In this document: positions 21,464 to 29,498 of the stretch, piece after piece
Numbering within the stretch: the stretch's first letter is position 1
How the letters are laid out: each line of letters begins with the position of its first letter
DNA from: a virus
DNA length: 33,137 nt
IMG/VR virus record: IMGVR_UViG_3300018876_000055
Coordinates: 1 to 33,137 of that record
Direction: 5' to 3' (one strand)
Notes under the pieces: generated by a model
Told to the model about the DNA's origin: nothing
Databases searched by the model: none
Seen by the model: the letters and a program-made list of their open reading frames with translations, nothing else
Translations under genes and position numbers: made by a program

Positions 21464-22320
21464 TAACTTACTTGCTTTTTTATAAACTTTTCTAGTCTTT
21501 TTATAGGAATGCCTTGCTTAATCTCATCAACTGTCCACTCACAATGTGTAAGTTTTGTAAACCATAAAAGTCTTTCATCAGGTAATTTAGGGTCTTCGAT
21601 GTTTTCTAGTTTGTCACTAACAGGATATGCAAGGCTGCTATCCCCAGTGATAACCGGTGTGCCATTTATTGCTGCAAGTATTGGCGGACCACTGTTATGG
21701 TTAATTACTACGTGGTAGTTATAATTGATATCAAAGTTATCATACGTGCCAGTTACTTGTATAGGCTGCTGTCTTGTAACGTTTTGCCATTCGTGTTCTA
21801 TACCTGGCATCGGTGACCTTGGATGGGGACGGATAACAATTGGTCTGTCTGTTATTTTCCTTATTGCATCAATCGTTTGCATAGTCCAGTCTGCCATAGA
21901 AGGCATACCTTGCCACTGTAAACTTTTCTGATGTTGCGTTGCAATTAGAATTGCTTCCTTTCTATTAGTGTTAGGTAATGACATTTGCAATCCTAACTTC
22001 TTAGGTCTATTAACATCAATATCTTCGTTGGCTCCGAACTCGCCTAGTCCATTAATATGGTTAAGACAAATACGCCAAGTTTCATTTCTTTTTAAATTTC
22101 CAACTTCAATAATTATAACTGGCTTGTTCTCTCTTATGCATCTTTCGTAAACTTGTTGGTTTGAAGACATACGGCCATTCCATAGCACTGACCAGATTAC
22201 AGCAACATCTTCGTTGTCGCTTACCACTGTGTGTCCTTGTGCTTGAAGTCCTTGTTGAAATGCATCAAAAATACTAGGACTGTTTAACGCACCAAATTGT
22301 CTATATAACTTAAAACGCAT
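21460..22320 (-). CDS. GT-B-like glycan enzyme, family copy 2
   Basis: A 286-aa member of the six-copy family. The N-terminal domain starts MRFKLYRQFGALNSPSIFDAF and includes VAVIWSVLWNGRM and KPVIIIEVGNLKRNETW. The C-terminal domain has EAILIATQHQKSLQW, the phosphate-binding-like TDRPIVIRPHPRSPMPG, NYHVVINHNSGPPILAAINGTPVITGD and the end block DPKLPDERLLWFTKLTHCEWTVDEIKQG. The RPHP and NSGPP-x-(13)-G-x-P pattern resembles KpsS/KpsC-type or polysialyltransferase-like GT-B enzymes using nucleotide sugars. A CTTAAATA box ends 6 nt before the ATG, so this is a stand-alone, probably leaderless late gene. Confidence 0.65.
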   Translation of the reverse strand: MRFKLYRQFGALNSPSIFDAFQQGLQAQGHTVVSDNEDVAVIWSVLWNGRMSSNQQVYERCIRENKPVIIIEVGNLKRNETWRICLNHINGLGEFGANEDIDVNRPKKLGLQMSLPNTNRKEAILIATQHQKSLQWQGMPSMADWTMQTIDAIRKITDRPIVIRPHPRSPMPGIEHEWQNVTRQQPIQVTGTYDNFDINYNYHVVINHNSGPPILAAINGTPVITGDSSLAYPVSDKLENIEDPKLPDERLLWFTKLTHCEWTVDEIKQGIPIKRLEKFIKKQVSY

Positions 22321-22326
22321 CAGTAG

Positions 22327-22334
22327 TATTTAAG
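22327..22334 (-). promoter_or_regulatory. Late-type promoter box CTTAAATA, leaderless spacing
   Basis: Minus-strand CTTAAATA followed by CTACTG and the ATG at 22320. A plus-strand CTTAAATA about 45 nt away serves the divergent gene. Confidence 0.5.
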
Positions 22335-22372
22335 TGCAGTAGCCAAGATTTTTGTGCAGAATGGATAAAATA

Positions 22373-22380
22373 CTTAAATA
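22373..22380 (+). promoter_or_regulatory. Late-type promoter box CTTAAATA
   Basis: Plus-strand CTTAAATA lies about 19 nt before the ATG at 22400. Same octamer as the divergent box at 22327-22334. Confidence 0.42.
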
Positions 22381-22399
22381 ACTTAAAGTATGTTAGCCA

Positions 22400-22801
22400 A
22401 TGAACAAATATACCAAACGAATAAAAAAAACTTTACTGCACAAACCAAAAGATGCAATCGTAATTGGTTCAGGAATGAACTTATTGCCGTCTATTATAGA
22501 AATATTCGATACTGTTTTCCTGCATAGTAGAACAGGAATGTATGTAAAAGATAAAAAAGTTGTTTATAGAAAAGACATTAAAACTTTATATGCATTATCT
22601 TCAGTTTCAGCAGTATTTGTTGACCTTGAACACATAAAGGCACTTGATTTGATATCACCATTATATTATAATCCAGGTCCAGAAATTGTAATCGAAGGTA
22701 CAGAAGTAATTGGAAGAGATAGAAGTGTTGCTTTGTATGCGGCTAACTATAATGCACTAGTACAAGGTGATAACTTTCATATATGGGACAAAGTAAAATG
22801 A
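22400..22801 (+). CDS. Hypothetical protein paired with GT-A gene
   Basis: A 133-aa alpha/beta protein with Rossmann-like strands: KDAIVIGSGMNLLPSIIEIF, TVFLHSRTG, VSAVFVDLEHIKALDLI, PEIVIEGTEVIGRD. The GSGMN turn could bind a nucleotide but is not a full motif. Its stop overlaps the next start as ATGA, so it is made together with the GT-A glycosyltransferase, perhaps as an accessory sugar-nucleotide protein. No family was recognised. Confidence 0.6.
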   Translation: MNKYTKRIKKTLLHKPKDAIVIGSGMNLLPSIIEIFDTVFLHSRTGMYVKDKKVVYRKDIKTLYALSSVSAVFVDLEHIKALDLISPLYYNPGPEIVIEGTEVIGRDRSVALYAANYNALVQGDNFHIWDKVK

Positions 22802-23643
22802 ACATAAGTGTTGTAACTACATTTCATAAGCCAGGCTATGAGCAATATGGCAAAAGAATGATTAAAACTTTCTTAGAAAATTGGCCTAAAGATATCAATT
22901 TGTATGTGTATGCTGAAAATTGTGAAGTAGAAGAAAAAGCAGACAATCTTATTGTGAAAGATTTACACGCAGAAAGTCCAGAGCTCGTAAAATTTAAAGA
23001 AAAATGGAAAAATGTACCTAAAGCAAACGGTGACGTTTCAGATGATCCTATTAGATCACGTAGACGTGATAGTGGCAAAGGTTTTAAATGGCACGCTATT
23101 AGATTTGCACACAAAGTTTACAGTATTTTTGCTTGTGCTAAAGAATGTAACACAGATGTGCTTATGTGGATGGATGCAGATACTATTTGTCATAGTCCAA
23201 TTACACACGCAGACTTGCAAAGACTTATTCCTGCAGATAAAGAACTTTCATATTTAGGTCGTAGAGGCAAATATAGTGAATGCGGATTATATGCTGTTAA
23301 GTTAAGTAGTCCAAGAGCTGTAAAATTTTTAAATGAATTTCAACGTGTTTATGATGAAGCAGAAAGTGGTATTTTTACAATGGCAGAATGGCACGATAGT
23401 TTTGTATTTGATGAAGTTCGTAAAAGATTCCCTAAATTAATTCAACATAACTGGGCAGGACACTTAGTTGACTTACGTCCAAGACCTGGAATGTCAACAG
23501 GAGAAGGACATCCTCTAATTAATTGTGATTGGGGAGCATATTTAGACCATTTAAAAGGCGATAGAAAACGTATGGGTCGTAGTAAGCGTGATGATTTAAA
23601 AGTTATGCGTACAGAACCTTATTGGCAGCAGCAATTACGTTAA
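22798..23643 (+). CDS. GT-A glycosyltransferase (paralogue 2)
   Basis: A 281-aa glycosyltransferase with the DxD motif in VLMWMDADTICHSP (Asp126-Asp128). Blocks shared with the minus-strand gene at 16963-17715 are KANG...GKGFKWHAIRFAHK, KYSECGLYAVKL, WHDSFVFDEV and a final DHLKGDRK. I start it at 22798, where ATG overlaps the upstream stop (ATGA); the frame is open 15 nt further. The insert between KANG and GKGF is about 12 residues longer than in its paralogue. Its 3' end overlaps the convergent FkbM gene by 4 nt. Confidence 0.75.
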   Translation: MNISVVTTFHKPGYEQYGKRMIKTFLENWPKDINLYVYAENCEVEEKADNLIVKDLHAESPELVKFKEKWKNVPKANGDVSDDPIRSRRRDSGKGFKWHAIRFAHKVYSIFACAKECNTDVLMWMDADTICHSPITHADLQRLIPADKELSYLGRRGKYSECGLYAVKLSSPRAVKFLNEFQRVYDEAESGIFTMAEWHDSFVFDEVRKRFPKLIQHNWAGHLVDLRPRPGMSTGEGHPLINCDWGAYLDHLKGDRKRMGRSKRDDLKVMRTEPYWQQQLR

Positions 23644-24386
23644 TTTCCGTGGCGTTCAGCAGCAATTTTTTGTTTATCTTCAGGTAAAAGTTTAACATAA
23701 GGTCCAGGCCCCATTCTTCTACCAAATGCTTCTTTAGAAGGAGCATTTTCTCCAGACGTTGGAGCGTAAATTAAGATACGTTTACTTTTATTATCAATCA
23801 TATCGTAATTTCTATCCTCTAAAAACTTGCAAATTACGTCTACGTCAGCACTTACTTCAAATGCTATCCAAGGTTGCTGTTGTTCTATGACATTTTGTGC
23901 GCCTTGTATCACTTGCCATTCATAACCTTGTACATCCATCTTAATCAATGAAATATTTTCAATATTTTCTTCATCAAGTTTTCTTACAGGCACATTATAT
24001 AGACCTGGTACATCACCTTCATTCCATAATTTACTATTTCCACAATTTTTTATCTCATCGTGGAAGGTTGATTCGCCATTAAAATTAGAAAGTGCAACAT
24101 TTTTAATAATTGTTTTACCTTCTACATTTTTTTCTAAACATTCTCTGTTTCTAACACTAGGTTCGTAACTATAAACAGTGTCAAAATGTTGTGCAAGTGT
24201 AATACTCCATACACCAACGTTAGCACCTACGTCTACAAATGTGTTTTTTACAGGAATATTTTTTAAAATTGTTTTTCTTTGTTTATGTTCGTACTCAGCA
24301 AGTGCAGGTGACTTATCACTTTCGATATGACGTGTCATTTTAGTGTCACCTTCTGGTACGTGCCATCCGTTTGGCAGTTGTCTCAT
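23640..24386 (-). CDS. FkbM-family methyltransferase (copy 2)
   Basis: A 248-aa SAM methyltransferase with motif I TFVDVGANVGVWSITLA, YSYEPSVRNRECLEKN, NVALSNFNGESTFHD, and the FkbM block ISLIKMDVQGYEWQVIQGA with PWIAFEV. The last 35 residues are a basic extension (FGRRMGPGPYVKLLPEDKQK). It is the final gene of the glycan operon starting at 29440 and overlaps the preceding frame by 4 nt. Together with the copy at 16299 it gives the phage two sugar O-methyltransferase candidates. Confidence 0.83.
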   Translation of the reverse strand: MRQLPNGWHVPEGDTKMTRHIESDKSPALAEYEHKQRKTILKNIPVKNTFVDVGANVGVWSITLAQHFDTVYSYEPSVRNRECLEKNVEGKTIIKNVALSNFNGESTFHDEIKNCGNSKLWNEGDVPGLYNVPVRKLDEENIENISLIKMDVQGYEWQVIQGAQNVIEQQQPWIAFEVSADVDVICKFLEDRNYDMIDNKSKRILIYAPTSGENAPSKEAFGRRMGPGPYVKLLPEDKQKIAAERHGN

Positions 24387-25307
24387 ATGTATCTCCTAAA
24401 AAATTCCCACGCTTCGCCGCTTTTTAGTTCATTAAAGTTCCAATGACACATTGACAGTCTTTCTATCCACTGTTGTCTATCAGGAAATTTAGGATCTTCT
24501 AATCTTTTTAGGTTTGTGTTACAAACTCCATTCACTTGGCTGACACTTGGATCAGGATCTGTAACAAATACAGGCACACCTTCAATTAAACTTGCAACAC
24601 TAGGGGAACTATTGTAAACTACAGTTGCCCAAGCATTAAGTAAGTCGTGTCTAATATTAGGAGCCCAAGAAACAAACACATTAGGTTCATTAATACGCAA
24701 ATACTGTCTTGCTTTTTTATCTCCTGGGTGAGCTCGTATAATAATTGGTCTATCTGTAAATCCTTTTATCTTTTTAATTGTATCTGTAAGCCATTGCATT
24801 ACAGGAATACCTTTCATTGACCAACCACCGTTACGTTGTAAGCATACTAAGATGTGTTTGCCGTCTTTTCTATATTCTTTTAATGGTAAATTTAGTGCAG
24901 CACTAATTTTCTTCCATCTTGTAGGATCAACATCTTGGTCAAAGTAAAAACCTGTTGTAGGAAACACGCCGTCAAAACTATAACGTAGATAAGTTTTTGT
25001 ATTCCCTGGATCAGCATACAAAAAATAAATTACTGTCTACAATTAATGAACGTTTTCCTGTTTGTTTTTGTTTTTCTACCGCATTTCTGCGCAATAATAA
25101 GTGTGGTGCAGTTTTTCCGTGTTCGTGTACAAATCCTTGAATGAATGCAACGTCACAATCAAGCACATTAAAGCCTTGATGTTCAATTCCATTGTCTCCT
25201 ATTGCGTTTACACCTGCAATAAAGTTTTTTAAAATTAAAGGTTTCTCAGGATTGTTATTTTGTGGTGGAATACCAGCAAAATATGCTACTGCTGTGCGTT
25301 TACTCAT
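24383..25307 (-). pseudogene. GT-B-like glycan enzyme, family copy 3, frameshifted
   Basis: Two overlapping frames together equal one family member. The upstream part (25307-25011, 98 aa) supplies the N-terminal domain (NVLDCDVAFIQGFVHEHG, KRSLIVDSNLFF). The downstream part (25021-24383, 212 aa, only a TTG to start) supplies the rest: YADPGNTKTYLRYSFDGVFPTTG, HILVCLQRNGGWSMKGIP, TDRPIIIRAHPGD, WATVVYNSSPSVASLIEGVPVFVTD, and the end block DPKFPDRQQWIERLSMCHWNFNELKSG. The change of frame falls at a T6 run around 25022-25027 (minus strand TTA TTT TTT G); losing one T restores a ~307-aa protein. It could be a real inactivating mutation, an indel error in the assembly, or +1 recoding. Confidence 0.65.
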
Positions 25308-26418
25308 TGACTGTATACTTTTTAACTAAGTTCCCTGCTGTTCCTGTTACAATTTCTTCTTTAGTAAACTGTTGGTAACTTAACATACACAACCATTCAC
25401 CTAATGGTCCTCTATATAGGCTGTTTATGTCACTTAGTTTGTCTACAGTTACTGGATTTGTTACGTGTGCGCCCAATGTAACAGCCGGCACACCTTGCCA
25501 AATTGCTTCTGTAGCAGCATTACTGTTAATGCTGACAATACAGTAATAATCTTCGTCTGCTAATTCTTTATACAAGTTTGTACGTTCTTTCTTAGGCGCT
25601 TTTTCTCTAAATTTAATTTTTTTGTCTGTATACTGCCTTAATTCTCTTTCAATGTCGTACTTCCAAGTCTTCAAATCACAATGAAATACACTTGCAGCAA
25701 AAGGTCCTGGTTCAATAATGTAAATTATGTCTCCCCCTTCTCTCCAAGGCTTAGGAAACTGCTTAAAGTTGCCTAATCTGTCTGCAGGGGCTTGAAAAAA
25801 CTTGCCGTAATGTAAATGGTTGCGAACTAACCTATGCCATTTCTTATTATCTTCTAAAAAGTTTGTGTAACCGCTATCTATAAACCACATAGGATAGTTG
25901 TTATCTATTTTTGTAACAAGTAGTTCTTCATTACCTACTGTATTCCTAATTACACAATCATCTGTGTAACTATTGAACTTATGTCTACGCATTAATTGAC
26001 CTTTAGGGTCTAAATTAAGTCCACATCCTTTTACAAACTCAGTTATTTCACTTTTCTTGTATGCATTTAGTACACGTTGTTCTCCAAAACGATCAAGTAT
26101 TGTTTCTATTTCTTTATGGATTGTATTAAAGTATGCATTACGTAAATTAAATTTTTCTTGCTTGACAGCGTTGCGCCAATCTGTTAAATCTTGTGCAATT
26201 GCCTTTTTAAGTTTCTTTGCAAATTTTCTTTTTTCAGATCTTGCTTCATCTGGATTCATACGCCATTCTTTTTGACGCTTTGATCCTCGTTTTAAAAATC
26301 CTTGTACAACTTCAGCAGCATTTCTGTCAGTTGGGTGTAACTTATATAACTCTTGTGGCACACCTATCAAGTGTAGTAGGTAATTTGCAATTTCTTTGTT
26401 ATTTAAAAGTAGTTTCAT
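25300..26418 (-). CDS. GT-B-like glycan enzyme, family copy 4
   Basis: The longest family member, 372 aa. About 140 extra N-terminal residues are helical and very basic (RGSKRQKEWRMNPDEARSEK and KKAIAQDLTDWRNAVKQEK). The shared region then follows: MWFIDSGYTNFLEDNKKWHR, a PADRLGNFKQFPKPW block, DIIYIIEPGPFAASVFHCD, KKIKFREKAPKKER, YYCIVSINSNAATEAIWQGVPAVTLG, and the end LCMLSYQQFTKEEIVTG. The NSNAATEA-x2-GVP motif is the likely sugar-nucleotide site. It overlaps copy 5 by 4 nt and copy 3 by 8 nt. The extra domain may bind an acceptor or membrane. Confidence 0.65.
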   Translation of the reverse strand: MKLLLNNKEIANYLLHLIGVPQELYKLHPTDRNAAEVVQGFLKRGSKRQKEWRMNPDEARSEKRKFAKKLKKAIAQDLTDWRNAVKQEKFNLRNAYFNTIHKEIETILDRFGEQRVLNAYKKSEITEFVKGCGLNLDPKGQLMRRHKFNSYTDDCVIRNTVGNEELLVTKIDNNYPMWFIDSGYTNFLEDNKKWHRLVRNHLHYGKFFQAPADRLGNFKQFPKPWREGGDIIYIIEPGPFAASVFHCDLKTWKYDIERELRQYTDKKIKFREKAPKKERTNLYKELADEDYYCIVSINSNAATEAIWQGVPAVTLGAHVTNPVTVDKLSDINSLYRGPLGEWLCMLSYQQFTKEEIVTGTAGNLVKKYTVNE

Positions 26419-27194
26419 CTATATTTCTCAGTAAGTTTATATGCAACACCACTTAGTATTTCATCAATAGTAAATTGTGTGTATGCAAGATTCCTACAAT
26501 GCCTTTCTATTAATTTAGTTTTAGGTTTAAAAGGATTTGCTAGTTGTGATAAGTCAGTTGATGCCAAAGGACTAGCAGCACAAGGCACACTTACAAAAGC
26601 AGGTATACCATAAAGTACTGATTCGAGTGCAGCCATACTATTCATTGCAACAGTTGCATATACGCCACTATCAAATGCATCATATATTGTATACCCTTTA
26701 TTACGTTCACTACGCGAACCTTTTATACGTACTTCTACTGGCAAATCGCTGTATTTTGCAATTTGTTCTTTCGTATCTTTAACCCACTTGTCATAATCAA
26801 TGTTATACCACTTACAGGCTTTTGGATTTGGCATTACTAACAATATTTTTTTGTTATAATTTTTCCAACCTTTCCAAACTAACCTTGGGTCATCTGTTAA
26901 CAATCTTTCCCAACGATCACCTGGAACATCTACAATGTCAACTTGTTGATTTTCGTTTTTAACAATACGATGCCACTTCTTTTGTCCTTTTTTATTACCT
27001 GGACTTGGAAAGTTACCAAAGTATCCTGTATCTATGTACCAAAAATCTCTTCCAATTGCTTGTGCGTTGTCACGATGGCCGTTTTTTATGACACCACGGA
27101 TTACGTGTGGCTTGGTGATATCTTTAGAATCTAGTGTAAGGCGGTTTTCACTTCCTCTTACTAATGCTTCTTCAAGACCTATTGTATCATCCAT
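26415..27194 (-). CDS. GT-B-like glycan enzyme, family copy 5
   Basis: 259 aa with the full family pattern: FWYIDTGYFGNFPSPGNKKGQKKWHRIVKN, a VPGDRWERL block, KILLVMPNPKACKWYNID, LPVEVRIKGSRSER, VYATVAMNSMAALESVLYGIPAFVSV, LSQLANP and the end LAYTQFTIDEILSG. It is closest in layout to copy 6. It overlaps the GT8 gene upstream by 8 nt. These enzymes probably build or decorate one glycan in sequence, each adding a different sugar; this is inferred from copy number and operon structure. Confidence 0.65.
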   Translation of the reverse strand: MDDTIGLEEALVRGSENRLTLDSKDITKPHVIRGVIKNGHRDNAQAIGRDFWYIDTGYFGNFPSPGNKKGQKKWHRIVKNENQQVDIVDVPGDRWERLLTDDPRLVWKGWKNYNKKILLVMPNPKACKWYNIDYDKWVKDTKEQIAKYSDLPVEVRIKGSRSERNKGYTIYDAFDSGVYATVAMNSMAALESVLYGIPAFVSVPCAASPLASTDLSQLANPFKPKTKLIERHCRNLAYTQFTIDEILSGVAYKLTEKYR

Positions 27195-27876
27195 TCATCA
27201 TCTCTTGTAATTCTTGTTTCCATTCGCTGTGGTATTCACAGTAACGATAATTTTCAAACCACGGACCACCTTCTGTATAGTGTATAAGTTTAGGCTTACC
27301 ATCATCTGGTTCTTTATACCAACCTGCTAACCAATTCCATTCTGGGCTTAGTTCTCCAATTTCGTCATCTTTCAACCAACTAAATCTGTGTAAATATTTT
27401 CCTGTAATTTTAGGATCGTTAACAAGTTCTACATTTATTTCTTGATTACTCGGATGTGAACAATTAAAAAGCATTACACTTGACCAATTTTTACGTGGAT
27501 AAACTGTTTGTGCCTGTCCGTCCATTTTGATTCCTTCTTTAGGAGTGTAGTCGTGTTTAACACACATCAATGCATACTTGTTATCTGCTTGTGCAAATAA
27601 TTCATTGATATCTGTTTGTAAAATCATATCACAATCCATAAACATAGCCCAACCATTAAAGTTGCTTAGTTCAGGTACTAAGAATCTTGTAAATGTAAAT
27701 TCTGTACTTGCTAATTTATCAATTGGTCTGTCATAATACCCTTGTTCTCTTAATTCTTTTTGTATTAAAGGTTTTACTACAGCATTAGGACTTCTTTTTT
27801 CAATACTGTGTTTGCACACTTGGTATGCAATATCTTCTCTAGGATCATATCCTACAAATACTTTTAGTTCTTCCAT
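27187..27876 (-). CDS. GT8-like glycosyltransferase
   Basis: A 229-aa retaining-type GT-A enzyme resembling LgtC/GT8 proteins. VFVGYDPREDIAYQVCKHSI at the N-terminus is the nucleotide-binding start. WAMFMDCDMILQTDI holds the DxD motif (Asp81-Asp83) that binds the metal and UDP-sugar. The C-terminal PEWNWLAGWY and KLIHYTEGGPWFENY match the donor/acceptor loop with its HxxGGxPW-type pattern. It lies between two copies of the GT-B-like family and overlaps both (13 and 8 nt), so it belongs to the same pathway. Confidence 0.82.
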   Translation of the reverse strand: MEELKVFVGYDPREDIAYQVCKHSIEKRSPNAVVKPLIQKELREQGYYDRPIDKLASTEFTFTRFLVPELSNFNGWAMFMDCDMILQTDINELFAQADNKYALMCVKHDYTPKEGIKMDGQAQTVYPRKNWSSVMLFNCSHPSNQEINVELVNDPKITGKYLHRFSWLKDDEIGELSPEWNWLAGWYKEPDDGKPKLIHYTEGGPWFENYRYCEYHSEWKQELQEMMNG

Positions 27877-28676
27877 TGTTCCTCCAATAGCTCTTTTGCC
27901 TTACCTGTTCTTAATTCACTAACGTGATATTGACCATATGCTAAATGACAACCCCAAGCATATCTTTTATCTTCTGATGGATAGTAAGGTGTTTCTATTA
28001 GACTTAAATCAGTACATCCAACTGGTCTTGCAGAGTTTGCAGGTGCTAACGGAAAAACAGGTATACCGTGAAATACTGCTTCTGTTGCTGCATTGCTATT
28101 GTATGTAACTAGTGCAAATACATCTTTGTTTAATGCTTGTTCTAATGTATCTGTCAAACGTGTAATTCTTTGTTTATCTCTTTGTCTTACTTCTATAGGA
28201 CGATCTGTGAATTTTTTAATTTTAGTAATAGTAGAATGTATCCATTCATCTAAATTAATACCATAAAACTTACAAGGTTTTTCATCCGGTGCTGCTATAA
28301 GAATTTTTCTGCCATTCTTTTTCCAAGGCATAAATTTTTTATTAAATCTTTTAAATCTGTCGTCGGAGCGTTCAATAATATCGCCGTGTTGTAAATTATT
28401 TTTAACAATTCTGTGCCAATACTTCCAACCATTAGGATTGCTTTTTGTAACTTCGTTACCAAAATATCCTGTGTCCATATAATAGAAGTCTCTATTATCT
28501 TCAAAACATTTATGTATAATTTTCTTTTTTAGAATACCTCTAAGCACAATAGGACGTTCATCTAAACTATCGTATTCAAATGTTTTCGGATCAGTTGTAG
28601 TTGCTTTACAACCTGATGCAAATTCATTTATATATGGATCTTTGTGATCCTTGCTTAAAAATATCCAATCATTCAT
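27864..28676 (-). CDS. GT-B-like glycan enzyme, family copy 6
   Basis: 270 aa with FYYMDTGYFGNEVTKSNPNGWKYWHRIVKN, SDDRFKRFNKKFMPW, KILIAAPDEKPCKFYGINLDEW, TDRPIEVRQRDKQR, FALVTYNSNAATEAVFHGIPVF, DLSLIETPYYPSED and LAYGQYHVSELRTG. It overlaps the cytidylyltransferase-cupin gene by 4 nt and the GT8 gene by 13 nt. Strong similarity to copies 4 and 5 along its whole length indicates duplication inside this operon. Confidence 0.66.
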   Translation of the reverse strand: MNDWIFLSKDHKDPYINEFASGCKATTTDPKTFEYDSLDERPIVLRGILKKKIIHKCFEDNRDFYYMDTGYFGNEVTKSNPNGWKYWHRIVKNNLQHGDIIERSDDRFKRFNKKFMPWKKNGRKILIAAPDEKPCKFYGINLDEWIHSTITKIKKFTDRPIEVRQRDKQRITRLTDTLEQALNKDVFALVTYNSNAATEAVFHGIPVFPLAPANSARPVGCTDLSLIETPYYPSEDKRYAWGCHLAYGQYHVSELRTGKAKELLEEQWKN

Positions 28677-29440
28677 AAACGTTCGATGTCCTCTTCGACA
28701 CAGTTTGTACCGTATTGGATTTCTACAACTTGTAAAGGTTCATCAGTTTCATTTGCTAACATATGCCATTCCATATTATCAATGTGTAATGACTGATGTT
28801 TTTCATATGTACCTCTAAGTTCATAATCTGTTGAGTTGTTAATAGTGTAAACGTTTGCTGTGCCTTTGGCAACAAACCAATGTTCTGCTCTATCCTTGTG
28901 TCGTTGCATACTTAGCATCTTACCTGGATCAACAGTAAGTTCTTTTACTTTAACGTTATTACCATATTCGTGAATTACTCTGTAGTAACCCCACTTACGA
29001 ATTGTTTTAGGATGTTTCCATTCTTCAAGTATCCAACTACTACTATTCTTTTTTGTATCGCCGCCAACGCCATATGCAAATGTTAGTTCGCCTGTGTCGT
29101 CATCGAATAATTCTGGAATGTTGTCTGGAGTTCTGTCGCCGCCATTAGCAAAAACTATTTCTGTAGCAGGAAATTTTTTCCTTACTTTGCGTATTGCATC
29201 TGTAGCACTTCCATCGCTGTCATCAAATGTAATGACTTCATCAACAACTTCTAGTTCTTGGATAATTGCAATACGTTCTTCTCCAGGCATAAATGGTCTG
29301 CCTTTTTTACGTACTAACCAATCATCACTGTTAACACCAACAATTAGTTTGGAGCCAAGTTTTTTTGCTTCTTTAAAATAGGCAATATGTCCACTGTGTA
29401 AAGGGTCAAATCCGCCTGTTACTAGTACAATTGTTTTCAT
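28673..29440 (-). CDS. Cytidylyltransferase-cupin fusion enzyme
   Basis: A 255-aa two-domain protein. Residues 1-140 form a cytidylyltransferase of the RfaE/TagD type, with GGFDPLHSGH (His15, His18 of the HxGH motif), VGVNSDDWLVRKKGRPFMPGEER and a downstream VFANGGDRTPDN; it would activate a phospho-sugar or glycerol-phosphate with CTP or ATP. Residues about 155-255 form a cupin like the C-terminal domain of mannose-6-phosphate isomerase type II (WGYYRVIHEYGNNVKVKEL, LSMQRHKDRAEHWFVAKGTANV, IDNMEWHMLAN). It begins the eight-gene glycan operon, so it likely makes the activated precursor. A consensus TATAAATA box ends 5 nt before the ATG. Confidence 0.85.
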   Translation of the reverse strand: MKTIVLVTGGFDPLHSGHIAYFKEAKKLGSKLIVGVNSDDWLVRKKGRPFMPGEERIAIIQELEVVDEVITFDDSDGSATDAIRKVRKKFPATEIVFANGGDRTPDNIPELFDDDTGELTFAYGVGGDTKKNSSSWILEEWKHPKTIRKWGYYRVIHEYGNNVKVKELTVDPGKMLSMQRHKDRAEHWFVAKGTANVYTINNSTDYELRGTYEKHQSLHIDNMEWHMLANETDEPLQVVEIQYGTNCVEEDIERL

Positions 29441-29445
29441 ACTTT

Positions 29446-29453
29446 TATTTATA
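29446..29453 (-). promoter_or_regulatory. Consensus late promoter TATAAATA of glycan operon, leaderless spacing
   Basis: Exact T4 late consensus on the minus strand, then AAAGT, then the ATG at 29440. In T4 the start site lies about 6 nt after the box, which is the A of this ATG. No ribosome site is possible upstream in such a transcript. Confidence 0.75.
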
Positions 29454-29498
29454 TGCTCAGTTTATGTGTAAATATAGAAGTGAAAGAGGAGCAAATTA

